Below are positions 27,353 to 34,489 of a stretch of 64,000 nucleotides of DNA, one piece after another (position 1 is the stretch's first letter; each line of letters opens with the position of its first letter). The position numbers and the translations under genes are program-made. The DNA comes from GCA-002733465 sp039969155 (lineage in GTDB: Bacteria > Pseudomonadota > Gammaproteobacteria > Enterobacterales > Kangiellaceae). Under the pieces are notes generated by a model that was given only the letters and a program-made list of their open reading frames with translations, ran no database searches and had not been told where the DNA came from. The DNA lies in assembly GCA_039969155.1 (NCBI GenBank), contig JBDVOJ010000090.1, positions 83,153-147,152 on the forward strand. The letters run 5' to 3'.

Positions 27353-27413
27353 GTCTAACGCCTTGCTCTGCAGGATGAGCGAAGCGACGATCCGCAGCAG
27401 CAACTTGTTACGA
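27353..27413 (-). repeat. attC site D (best-formed)
   Basis: The plus-strand R' side GTCTAAC is a perfect RYYYAAC core followed by GCC; the R'' side is GTTACGA. The arms GCTCTGCAGGAT and ATCCGCAGCAG pair around a GAGCGAAGCGAC centre. Length 61 bp is typical for short attC sites. Confidence 0.9.
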
Positions 27414-27415
27414 GT

Positions 27416-28111
27416 TTATTCTGCTTGTGCCAATACAATTGATATGTGTTCACTCTCGTACTCCTCAAAATTTACTAACCAAGCTGTTTGAGGACTAGCA
27501 GCATCTAAAACCTCTAGGCCATCGGATGAGCTAGTATACTCCAAGCCAACAGCAGCATGATGCCATAAAAGATCTTTAAAATACTGGCTGTAGCCTTTAA
27601 TCGTTTCAGTTGCCTGATTGTAGCGATTTCGTTGCTTATTAATGTGTGACTCGTACTCTTCACCAAATGGTTTTGGTATATGCATGAAAGAACCGCACTT
27701 CTTAAATATTTTGATTAGCTTTGTGTGGGTTGCATTAACATCTGCCCTTTCAAAATGATGCTCATTACCATTTGTCTGACGTTCGCCTAGCGGAATAGGC
27801 ATAAAGTGAGGGCTAATATCTTTTAGCTTGCTTAAAATTACTCTTGAATTCCAATCATCTTCATAGCCTCCAGAATCATTATCACTTGTCATGCCTTCAA
27901 GCTGTCTGAAATCTCTGTAACGTTCTTGGTCACACAGTATTGAAGAGAAGCAAATTTGCTCTACAATTTTTCTAATTTGTAAGAAACAAAACTCAGTATC
28001 TAATAATGAAAGGTATTTATCAGAGCTTTCCAATTTAGAGTCAATAGCTCGGATTCTAACTTTAATTTCAAGCATCATTGATTGATAAATTTGGTGAGGC
28101 TCGACAGCCAT
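27416..28111 (-). CDS. Cassette gene product, unknown function (231 aa)
   Basis: This is the largest product of the array. It is soluble and helical at the N-terminus (QIYQSMMLEIKVRIRAIDSKLE; FCFLQIRKIVEQICFSSILC), with a conserved-looking middle (HFMPIPLG, THTKLIKIFKKCGSFMHIPKPFG). The pattern of a helical bundle followed by a small beta tail recalls abortive-infection or HEPN-like helical proteins, but I see no RxxxxH motif and do not claim that. AAAGGGAA precedes the ATG by about six bases. The stop is two bases from attC D. Confidence 0.72.
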   Translation of the reverse strand: MAVEPHQIYQSMMLEIKVRIRAIDSKLESSDKYLSLLDTEFCFLQIRKIVEQICFSSILCDQERYRDFRQLEGMTSDNDSGGYEDDWNSRVILSKLKDISPHFMPIPLGERQTNGNEHHFERADVNATHTKLIKIFKKCGSFMHIPKPFGEEYESHINKQRNRYNQATETIKGYSQYFKDLLWHHAAVGLEYTSSSDGLEVLDAASPQTAWLVNFEEYESEHISIVLAQAE

Positions 28112-28128
28112 GTTCGATTTCCCTTTAC

Positions 28129-28191
28129 TCGTAACGCCCAGCTGAGTCGAATGAGTCTTTATGCATTTCGATCTCCTGCGTATTGTTATAA
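28129..28191 (-). repeat. attC site E
   Basis: The plus-strand R' side is TCGTAACGCCC and the R'' side GTTATAA. Inner segments form an imperfect hairpin. Length 63 bp. Confidence 0.8.
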
Positions 28192-28198
28192 CTGACCA

Positions 28199-28498
28199 TT
28201 ACCGCGATTCCGGGTTGTTAAAAGAGTACTTTACCATCTCTGGATAGTTTTCAGGGTAGAACTTAAAAGTAACATCTTTCGAATCACAATTTTGTACCTT
28301 CTCTACGATGAACTTAAGATTATGTTTGGCTATATTATCTGAAAGAGATTGAAATACGTCACGAACAGACTCAGAGGTAATCTGAAACTTCGTATTTTCG
28401 GCATTGTCGAATAGCCGTACTCGCCATCCGCTGTGCTGCGATACATCACAGCGAACGTCTGCCAAATACTTTTGATGTAGCTTCTTAATTTCATCCAT
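28199..28498 (-). CDS. Cassette gene product, unknown function (99 aa)
   Basis: The small soluble alpha/beta protein has amphipathic helices (MDEIKKLHQKYLADVRC, VRDVFQSLSDNIAKHNLKF) and ends with FKFYPENYPEMVKYSF. No signal peptide, membrane helix or catalytic motif is visible. The ATG is nine bases from attC F with no clear ribosome binding site; the stop is seven bases from attC E. Function unknown. Confidence 0.68.
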   Translation of the reverse strand: MDEIKKLHQKYLADVRCDVSQHSGWRVRLFDNAENTKFQITSESVRDVFQSLSDNIAKHNLKFIVEKVQNCDSKDVTFKFYPENYPEMVKYSFNNPESR

Positions 28499-28507
28499 AC
28501 ATTAGTA

Positions 28508-28571
28508 GTTATAACGCCTGTTTTAATAATGAGGTGCTTTTCGCCGAATCAATTTCAAACTCTGGTTAAGT
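28508..28571 (-). repeat. attC site F
   Basis: The plus-strand R' side is GTTATAACGCC and the R'' side GTTAAGT, a perfect GTTRRRY core. The TAA stop of the next cassette gene is embedded in the R'' box. Length 64 bp. Confidence 0.85.
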
Positions 28572-28964
28572 TTCGGGTTCGACATAGTGCACTGTTTCCT
28601 CATGCGAAAATACCATAGACCACGTTTTGCTTTTCGGGACGACAATTGCTTCCAATCTGAAAAGGTTAGGCCAAGTAGCACCTGAACAATCAAAAACAGT
28701 TTCCCCATTCTCATATATCACATAGTAATCTTCTGAATCTTTAGACCGATACTCGTTCATACCATCATCGCCGGTCAAAGACGACATCAATCTAGACCAA
28801 TACGCTTCCCAAACATATCCATTGATAGTGTATTTTCCAGTCTGTTCCTTTACCTTCCAAGCAAATAGTTCTAGCCAATCATGATGAATAGAAAAGCCTT
28901 CTTTCCTAGACAAGGGAGAATAATCTATTTCATTCTCTATAAAGATACTCTCGATGCTTTTCAT
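28566..28964 (-). CDS. Cassette gene product, unknown function (132 aa)
   Basis: The protein starts MKSIESIFIENEIDYSPLSRKEGFSIHHDWLELFAW, is acidic and soluble, and ends with a beta-rich half (IVVPKSKTWSMVFSHEETVHYVEPET). The final Thr and stop codon lie inside attC F, so the coding end is part of the recombination site. AAGAG stands eight bases before the ATG. No family recognised. A reading frame on the same strand at 28523-28714 is a shadow of this gene. Confidence 0.7.
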   Translation of the reverse strand: MKSIESIFIENEIDYSPLSRKEGFSIHHDWLELFAWKVKEQTGKYTINGYVWEAYWSRLMSSLTGDDGMNEYRSKDSEDYYVIYENGETVFDCSGATWPNLFRLEAIVVPKSKTWSMVFSHEETVHYVEPET

Positions 28965-28977
28965 AAGGCTCTTGTAA

Positions 28978-29041
28978 ACTTAACGCTCAAATAAATAGAG
29001 CAGATTATTTTTCTGCTTCTATTTTCATTTTCTTGTTAACT
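28978..29041 (-). repeat. attC site G
   Basis: The plus-strand R' side ACTTAAC is a perfect core followed by GCTC; the R'' side is GTTAACT. AATAGAGCAGA and TCTGCTTCTATT form the central arms. The last five codons and stop of the zinc-ribbon-like gene lie within this site. Confidence 0.83.
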
Positions 29042-29474
29042 TTTTGCTGTTCAAATGACTCTCGACTGATATACCTTTAAGCTTCTTCCATACAAGCCTA
29101 GCATCTTCATAATTGCCTATATCAATAACTCGCTTAGTGCCATCATATTTAAGCATTACTTCTTCATCAGAAAGCTCAGGCTCAATAATTTTCTTTAGAT
29201 TCGATATCTGACTGTTTGACAAATCTTGCTCTGGAATTTCTACAAAGTAGTGAAGAGGTATCGGCTCCGGCTCACCCATATACACAATCCCACTATCTCC
29301 ATAAGCAACACATTTGTCTTGCCTTGCAAGCGAATTAAAATCATCTTCATCTCTTGCTCTATACACGTCAGTTTCACAATGCTTGCAGAATCTAACATCA
29401 GAGTTTTCAGAATGCTCTAAATCCTCCCAACTATTTGGGCATAGATATTTAAATTTGCACTTAATGTCAGTCAT
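29025..29474 (-). CDS. Cassette-encoded Cys-rich (zinc-ribbon-like) protein, 149 aa
   Basis: The N-terminus reads CKFKYLCPNSWEDLEHSENS and then VRFCKHCETDVYRA. Two Cys near residues 6 and 11 and a CxxC at about 31-34 suggest a Zn knuckle. The Trp-Leu-containing spacer pattern (CPxxWxxL......RxCxxC) recurs in small uncharacterised bacterial proteins. The rest is acidic with a beta-alpha C-terminal half (ELSDEEVMLKYDGTKRVIDIG) and a basic tail. The tail (KKLTRK) is read from attC G. Function unknown. Confidence 0.75.
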   Translation of the reverse strand: MTDIKCKFKYLCPNSWEDLEHSENSDVRFCKHCETDVYRARDEDDFNSLARQDKCVAYGDSGIVYMGEPEPIPLHYFVEIPEQDLSNSQISNLKKIIEPELSDEEVMLKYDGTKRVIDIGNYEDARLVWKKLKGISVESHLNSKKLTRK

Positions 29475-29483
29475 ATCTTGTTA

Positions 29484-29566
29484 AGTTAACGCCTGTAGCA
29501 GACGCGTTTTTGTAGTGAAGTCGAAGGCGTAACGAAAAACCGTCGATCTGACTACACTGGTTATAA
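29484..29566 (-). repeat. attC site H (longest)
   Basis: The plus-strand R' side is AGTTAACGCC and the R'' side GTTATAA. GTAGCAGACG near R' pairs with CGTCGATCTGACTAC near R''. At 83 bp it is the longest of the nine, with an extended central hairpin. Confidence 0.82.
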
Positions 29567-29587
29567 GTTTTAGCCTGAAATATACTT

Positions 29588-30028
29588 TTAATCATCAGGT
29601 TGTATAATAATCTTTTGTAAAAATTTAGAAAATGAATTTGCCGCAATTTTGATAGTGCATTCTGCATTTAAGTAATTTAAGAACAGAATTCTACCGTCCT
29701 TAGAATCTATTACATACCTATTGTTAAACATATCATCTGCAATTGGAATAAAACCATTTTCTTTGTAATCTGGGTGTGAATCTAAATCTGCACCAATATG
29801 CCCCGCATCACAACTAATTCCGTACATAGTAAAGACTTCCGTGGTTGATTTGCATTCTGTTTCTATTGTTGCCTCACCAGTAAACATACACCTACCATAT
29901 TTTTCCAAAAACATTTTGTATTCTTCTGGAAATTTTATATTGTATTTTTTTTCGAAACTGATAATTTCTGAATCACTAGATGTCTGAAAAGTTTTATCGA
30001 CTGGTTCGACAATATTATCTAAATTCAT
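29588..30028 (-). CDS. SUKH (SMI1/KNR4) family protein in cassette
   Basis: The 146-residue protein has the SUKH signature: ISFEKKYNIKFPEEYKMFLEKYGR at about residues 23-46, then FIPIADDMFNNRYVID and RILFLNYLNAE. SUKH proteins commonly serve as immunity proteins against toxins of contact-dependent or secreted polymorphic systems, and some have other roles. No cognate toxin is visible in the array, so it may be an orphan immunity gene. A clear ribosome binding site (GGGAGG) precedes the ATG, unlike most cassettes here. Confidence 0.85.
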   Translation of the reverse strand: MNLDNIVEPVDKTFQTSSDSEIISFEKKYNIKFPEEYKMFLEKYGRCMFTGEATIETECKSTTEVFTMYGISCDAGHIGADLDSHPDYKENGFIPIADDMFNNRYVIDSKDGRILFLNYLNAECTIKIAANSFSKFLQKIIIQPDD

Positions 30029-30049
30029 TATATTGATACCTCCCTGTAC

Positions 30050-30116
30050 TTATAACGCCTAATTCAAAAATTCAGGCATGCTTTTGGCCTGAATATTTTG
30101 CAATTTCTGGTTATAC
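30050..30116 (-). repeat. attC site I
   Basis: The plus-strand R' side is TTATAACGCC and the R'' side GTTATAC. ATTCAGGC and GCCTGAAT form a perfect eight-base central stem. Its outer segments are shared with site B. Confidence 0.86.
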
Positions 30117-30119
30117 GCT

Positions 30120-30626
30120 TTATACGGCATTGTATAGTTCAGAAGGTATTTCATAAAATGACCTCTTTCCTTTTAAGGGCAATTTATTTTCTTCTCTAGA
30201 ATATTGAGAAGTCCAATCATATCCTTCCTCATCTTTTTTAGGGTCGAATTGAAGCTTCCCTTGCTGTCCAATTGATGAGATAGCATGTTTTTGCAAATAT
30301 TGGACTGCTTTCCATTCCCCAAGCTCATATTCGCTTATGTCACTTTCTTTTTCATACTGGCAGAAATATCCTGGGCCTGCCATCCAAAATGCTCTCAACT
30401 TAGTCGCAGGCTCAGTCATAGGATGAGTAAGAATAAAATCCAACCCATCGATTCCACAATCCCAATTAAAATCTCTCAACATGCAATCGATTTCAATTGG
30501 AAGCTCTACATCATTGAGCAATACTTTCAAGTTGTTCAGCGATTTTCTCTCATCGTCATTTTCATCTACCCATTCGTCATAGATGAAAGCATCGACTCTT
30601 CTTTTTTGTTCGGGGCTAAGATTCAT
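30120..30626 (-). CDS. First cassette gene product, DUF4274-like (168 aa)
   Basis: The acidic soluble protein starts MNLSPEQKRRVDAFIYDEWVDEND. Its middle reads FNWDCGIDGLDFILTHPMTEPATKLRAFW, which resembles the small uncharacterised DUF4274 domain (NWDxG....I..HP....ATxLxxFW), recalled from memory. It lies nearest the array's presumed promoter side. Only 12 bases separate the core site G of GTTATAC from the ATG and no Shine-Dalgarno is present, so translation initiation may be unusual or weak. Confidence 0.7.
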   Translation of the reverse strand: MNLSPEQKRRVDAFIYDEWVDENDDERKSLNNLKVLLNDVELPIEIDCMLRDFNWDCGIDGLDFILTHPMTEPATKLRAFWMAGPGYFCQYEKESDISEYELGEWKAVQYLQKHAISSIGQQGKLQFDPKKDEEGYDWTSQYSREENKLPLKGKRSFYEIPSELYNAV

Positions 30627-30631
30627 AGTTC

Positions 30632-30649
30632 GTATAACTAAGTATTATA
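30632..30649 (-). promoter_or_regulatory. Candidate core site and -10 box at the array head
   Basis: Read on the minus strand, a perfect TATAAT (30644-30649) precedes a GTTATAC core box (30632-30638) that abuts the first cassette gene. This could be a relic attI junction with a cassette promoter, or a chance match; I see no good -35 box at standard spacing. Confidence 0.4.
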
Positions 30650-30955
30650 CGCGCAAAAACTACATATACCCGCGTGCAAAAGGTTGATTAAACTCTTATT
30701 CATTTTATAAATCAATAAGTTAGTAGTAGGTAGCCCAAATATCTTTTGGACAAAATTAACATTAAAGCTATATATCCACGGACCAACTTCGGAATTTTTT
30801 GTTTATTATCATAAGGTTAGACTTTTCACCGGCGTATTATCCAGCAGGACTTTGATTCGATTCTTATAATTCATTTCACTTTACTACCCACAAAAAAAAC
30901 CGGCAAGCAAAGCTTACCGGTTTTTTCGAACTTAAATTAACAGTTAGCTAATTAA
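30639..30955. other. Intergenic region between array head and subtilase
   Basis: AT-rich stretch where an integron integrase or attI would be expected. No integrase reading frame or fragment is recognisable. It contains the possible -10 box near 30645 and the subtilase terminator at 30892-30926. Confidence 0.6.
30892..30926 (-). terminator. Intrinsic terminator of the subtilase gene
   Basis: AACCGGCAAGC and GCTTACCGGTT form an 11-base stem with one mismatch and an AAA loop. An eight-base A run on the plus strand gives a T tract for the minus-strand transcript; T's on the other side could also make it work in both directions. Confidence 0.85.
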
Positions 30956-33544
30956 TTAGTTCCATTCTGCGAGTAAATCAACTCCAGTGTAAGCACTGTA
31001 ACCGTAGATGCTGATATACCAAGTTCCAGCAGCTGGGTTATTGAAGCTACAAGACTCATTATTTCCGTTCTTGTATGGACGACAATCATAAGTACCTGTA
31101 GTTGGCTGACCTGATTGACGAACATAAAGGTCCGCATCACCAGTTCCACCAGACATAGTGACTGTTAAGTTACCCATTCCTGCAGGAATATCTACAGTGT
31201 AGTGATTCCAAGCTCTTCTAGCACCAGACACATCATTTACTGAAGCGCTTCCGCCTACTCCGCCTACAGGTGCTTCGGTATAAGAACCAGTTAAGCTAAC
31301 ACCAGAGAATGTAGAGTAAGCTCTAAGCATTACGTGGTAAGTACCTGCTTGTATATTTGTAATAGTACAAGTTTCAGAGTTACCGCTTCTGTATGGACGA
31401 CAGTCCCAGTTAGCAGTAGTTGCTTCAGAACCAAACTTAACGTACAAGTCTGCGTCACCTGTTCCGCCTGAAATTACAAAACTCAGGTCAGTAGCGCCAG
31501 CAGGAACTTCCATAGTGTAAGCAATCTCGCCACCAGTTGAAGCAGAAAGACCAGTTTCAGCAACACCATTGGTCAAAACAGAACCACCTGGAGGAACAAC
31601 AACTGTATCGCTCACTGTCACAGAACTAGTTTGAACATCTGTTCCGCCCGCATTATCAGTTACTGTTAACTGAACAGAGTAAGTACCATCTGCCGCGTAT
31701 ACATGAGAAACGCTTGAACCAGTTCCAGTTGAACCGTCACCAAAGTTCCAAGAATAGCTAGAGATTGTACCGTCACTATCAGAACTTCCCGTTCCATCAA
31801 AGAAACAATCTAGGTCAGTACATGAGCTAGTGAATGAAGCCGTTGGTAGTACATTATCAACCGGACCACCTGAACCGTCACAACCGTTTGCTGTGATGTA
31901 ATCACTGGCATCTTTCGCTTTTACGATACCGTTTCCGTAATAGACATCATGACCTGGGTCACCCGCATCAAATGCAGTCGCTTTTAACACTTCACGAATT
32001 TCAGAACCTGTACAAGTAGGATGGTTTGACCAAACTAACGCTGCAACACCAGCTACACCAGGAGTTGCCATAGAAGTACCGCTCATTAAGCCGTAATCTC
32101 CAAGTCCTACAGAAATTGAAGCAGTCGATGAACCTTTTAACGCTGTTCTGTCAGCTAAGTCAGCTCCAACAACTGGAATCGTTGTAGTGTTAGTTGTACC
32201 TAAAGTACCTTGTACTACACCAGCGACGTTGTTAATTATTACCGCGCCGATACCACCGCTATCTTCACAGTTCTTAACTTTATCGTGGAAAGAAATATTA
32301 CCACGGTCAATCATACAAATTCTGCCATTGGCACCTGAGTTAGTTGCCTCAGCAGTTCCCATATCGAAAGTTGAGCCAGAAACATTACCGGTATTTTCCA
32401 TCGCAGCAGAAGAAAAACCAACATTGTCTGCAGATAGTCCGGCAACTGTAGCACCATCAGAAGGATACGTTGATAATACGTTTAAGCCACCAGCAGTTGC
32501 TTCAACACAGTTAGTCTTAGCAGCATTACATGAAGGAAACTGAGATGCTTCATAACGACCATTGTCAGAGTTATTACCACCAATCATCATTACGCTATCG
32601 TAACCAGCAGGATAAGAACGAGTAGAGTTTCCATCATTACCTGCAGCAGCCAATACTAATCCGCCGTTGTTTGTAAATGTATTAAAAGCATTTTCTTCTG
32701 TAGAGTTAGCAGCTCCGCCACCTAAACTCATAGTAATAATATTGGCACCAGCTTCTGTACATTTGTCAGCAGCATGAGCTAAATCAGATGAATATCCCCA
32801 ACCTGCAGCATTGAATACTTTAACAATATGCATCGGTACACCAGGAGCCATACCGACAACACCGAAACCATTATCTGCCGCACCAACAGTACCCGCAACA
32901 TGAGTTCCATGAGGTCCGCCATCAGCGTCCCAGCTACCAGTACCTGAGTCGTTTGAACCTGTGATGTTAGCCCATTCGAAGTCATTGTTTAAGCCACCCG
33001 TTTCTCCAGTAGAACCTGCGATACCTGAGTCGATAACACAAACTTTCATTCCAGGTTGAAGATCGAGTAAATTCGCTTGTGATTGGTATATAGAATAAGG
33101 GGTCAACTGAGTCGTTGTCGGGTCACCGACATCATCATTGTACTCAGCCATCAAAAATCTTTTTGGGTCTAATTCGATATTGGCAACACTTGAATCGGCT
33201 TGCATAGCTAGTAGTGCTTGAGGAGTCAATTCCACAGCAATTGCATGTTGGCCTTTAATTTCCTTTTTAACAATACCGCCGTGCAAAGCTAATTTAGCTT
33301 TTGCTGAAGCAGTGTTAAATTCTTGACGACCTGAACTTTTCATAATCGTATTAGCAGAAGTCTTTTTGTACTTTACGATATAGCGTTTTGGTAGTTGGCT
33401 TTGCAGACTAGTAAACTGAATATCGACATCTGCATCTACGCCTAGCAGAGTAGAATGATTAACAGCTCTCACGCCACTCGAAATCGAGAGCCCAAGAATG
33501 GTTGCCGTAACAATGCTCGTTACTTTTTTCACTGGGTAATTCAT
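30956..33544 (-). CDS. Secreted subtilisin-like serine protease (S8) with PA, PKD and two PPC domains
   Basis: The 862-residue preproprotein has a signal peptide (about 27 residues), an I9-type propeptide (about 50-130), and a catalytic domain with Asp 172 (VIDSG), His 212 (HGTHVAG) and Ser 491 (GTSMATP). A protease-associated insert lies at about 375-480, between His and Ser. A PKD domain follows at about 567-645 (SWNFGDGSTGTGSSVSHVY). Two pre-peptidase C-terminal domains end the protein (ATDLSFVISGGTGDADLYVKFG; LTVTMSGGTGDADLYVRQSG). Such enzymes are exported and degrade extracellular protein; PPC domains are usually trimmed off. Two PPC copies suggest internal duplication. Confidence 0.96.
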   Translation of the reverse strand: MNYPVKKVTSIVTATILGLSISSGVRAVNHSTLLGVDADVDIQFTSLQSQLPKRYIVKYKKTSANTIMKSSGRQEFNTASAKAKLALHGGIVKKEIKGQHAIAVELTPQALLAMQADSSVANIELDPKRFLMAEYNDDVGDPTTTQLTPYSIYQSQANLLDLQPGMKVCVIDSGIAGSTGETGGLNNDFEWANITGSNDSGTGSWDADGGPHGTHVAGTVGAADNGFGVVGMAPGVPMHIVKVFNAAGWGYSSDLAHAADKCTEAGANIITMSLGGGAANSTEENAFNTFTNNGGLVLAAAGNDGNSTRSYPAGYDSVMMIGGNNSDNGRYEASQFPSCNAAKTNCVEATAGGLNVLSTYPSDGATVAGLSADNVGFSSAAMENTGNVSGSTFDMGTAEATNSGANGRICMIDRGNISFHDKVKNCEDSGGIGAVIINNVAGVVQGTLGTTNTTTIPVVGADLADRTALKGSSTASISVGLGDYGLMSGTSMATPGVAGVAALVWSNHPTCTGSEIREVLKATAFDAGDPGHDVYYGNGIVKAKDASDYITANGCDGSGGPVDNVLPTASFTSSCTDLDCFFDGTGSSDSDGTISSYSWNFGDGSTGTGSSVSHVYAADGTYSVQLTVTDNAGGTDVQTSSVTVSDTVVVPPGGSVLTNGVAETGLSASTGGEIAYTMEVPAGATDLSFVISGGTGDADLYVKFGSEATTANWDCRPYRSGNSETCTITNIQAGTYHVMLRAYSTFSGVSLTGSYTEAPVGGVGGSASVNDVSGARRAWNHYTVDIPAGMGNLTVTMSGGTGDADLYVRQSGQPTTGTYDCRPYKNGNNESCSFNNPAAGTWYISIYGYSAYTGVDLLAEWN

Positions 33545-34157
33545 GTAGTTAATTCTCCTAACAGAATATCATTTTTGTTGTTTTAGCAAATAAGGAGAAT
33601 CAAACAGATTATCAATCAATAAGACTGATTTTAAGTTTGCTGTTGTTAATCATTTTAGATTTATTTTTATAACAACTTGATGATTCGAAATTGCCTAAAT
33701 CACCACACGTTCCCCTCAACGCCCATGGAATATATGTCATTTTAATGTCATATTAATAGGGTAATAATGCACAATTTAGCGGTATTTAGCGGTATTTTTG
33801 AAGCATTTCGCGTTATATTAATTAAAAGAGAATTTATTACAGGGAAACGATAACTACAAAAACAAGGAGAGAGTTGGTTAAATTTAAACCGCAATTTCTC
33901 GGACGTTGTATTAAAAGAACAGGAATTCACCAGCACTAACCCAAACGTCGAAAGTCAAAACATTTTAAGTGTAAAACTTAAAGCTTCTCGCTTAGATATT
34001 CTAGCTATTACCGCTTTATTGATTAGTCATTATTTGGAACGGCAACTTAATAAATAAAAAACTTGATCTGAACCAATGAGTCTTAATGAGAATCTAATGT
34101 GGTGTAAAGCATTCAATTAAAGCTCTAACAGTATTCCGTTGAAGGTGTCGAACCAAC
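33545..34157. other. AT-rich intergenic region, no convincing gene
   Basis: The stretch between the divergent subtilase and antiporter genes is strongly AT-rich. A direct repeat AGCGGTATTT occurs near 33780-33800. A 62-codon minus-strand frame at 33748-33936 lacks supporting features. I see no RNA gene. Confidence 0.5.
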
Positions 34158-34310
34158 ATGGACATATCAGCACTTCTTTTACGGTTACTGATAATAATAC
34201 TCAGCGCTAAAATCTTAGATGAACTAGCCGCGTCTATACAAATTCCATCTGTGATTGGTGAATTAACTGCTGGAATCATCATTGGCCCCAGCTTATTCGG
34301 CTGGATTGAA

Positions 34311-34325
34311 TCAAATCAAATCAAA
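34311..34325 (+). repeat. Pentanucleotide tandem repeat (TCAAA)3 in the antiporter gene
   Basis: Three perfect TCAAA units in tandem sit exactly where the reading frame breaks. Two units would restore the full antiporter frame. Length change by slippage would switch the gene on or off. Confidence 0.85.
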
Positions 34326-34441
34326 TAATCCGTCTGCTTTCAGAAGTTGGTGTCATTTTACTGCTGTTTCAAGTTGGCCTAGAAACCGACATGAGCAAAC
34401 TAGTTCGGACCGGCGTCAAGTCGGCACTCGTTGCTATCGGC

Positions 34442-34489
34442 GGATTTATCGCTCCTTTTGCTTTTGGATTTATCGCTCCTTTTGCTTTT
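34442..34489 (+). repeat. 24-bp tandem duplication in the antiporter gene
   Basis: The 24-base unit beginning GGATTTATCGCTCC occurs twice without spacing and encodes GFIAPFAF twice, followed by a divergent third GFI. It keeps frame and lengthens a membrane helix by eight residues. Confidence 0.85.

Larger units (their letters stand above)
26019..30638 (-). mobile_element. Integron cassette array without integrase (CALIN), nine cassettes
   Basis: Nine small genes all lie on the minus strand. Each is separated by a 47-83 bp imperfect inverted repeat whose ends match attC core sites: on the plus strand an RYYYAAC-like sequence followed by GC, and at the other end a GTTRRRY-like sequence. Site-to-site spacing is 379-776 bp. 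Genes fill the cassettes almost completely, with starts 5-21 bp from one site and stops inside or within 21 bp of the next. The first cassette is at the high-coordinate end, where a lone GTTATAC core stands at 30632-30638 (read on the minus strand). No integrase gene is found in the window. This geometry is established for integron cassettes; the CALIN reading is an inference from the missing intI. Confidence 0.85.

Noticed and set aside
28523..28714. 63-codon minus-strand frame with a basic tail inside the cassette array
   Set aside because: It overlaps the 132-aa cassette gene in another frame and runs through attC F; a shadow frame.
26019..30638. CRISPR array as explanation of the regularly spaced repeats
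   Set aside because: Repeats are imperfect inverted repeats differing from each other, spacing is gene-sized (379-776 bp), and no cas genes are present.
30639..33544. Integron integrase expected at the array head
   Set aside because: The adjacent gene is a subtilase with clear Asp-His-Ser triad; no tyrosine recombinase motif was seen in any frame here.
33748..33936. 62-codon reading frame in the subtilase-antiporter spacer
   Set aside because: AT-rich random-looking translation without ribosome binding site or features.
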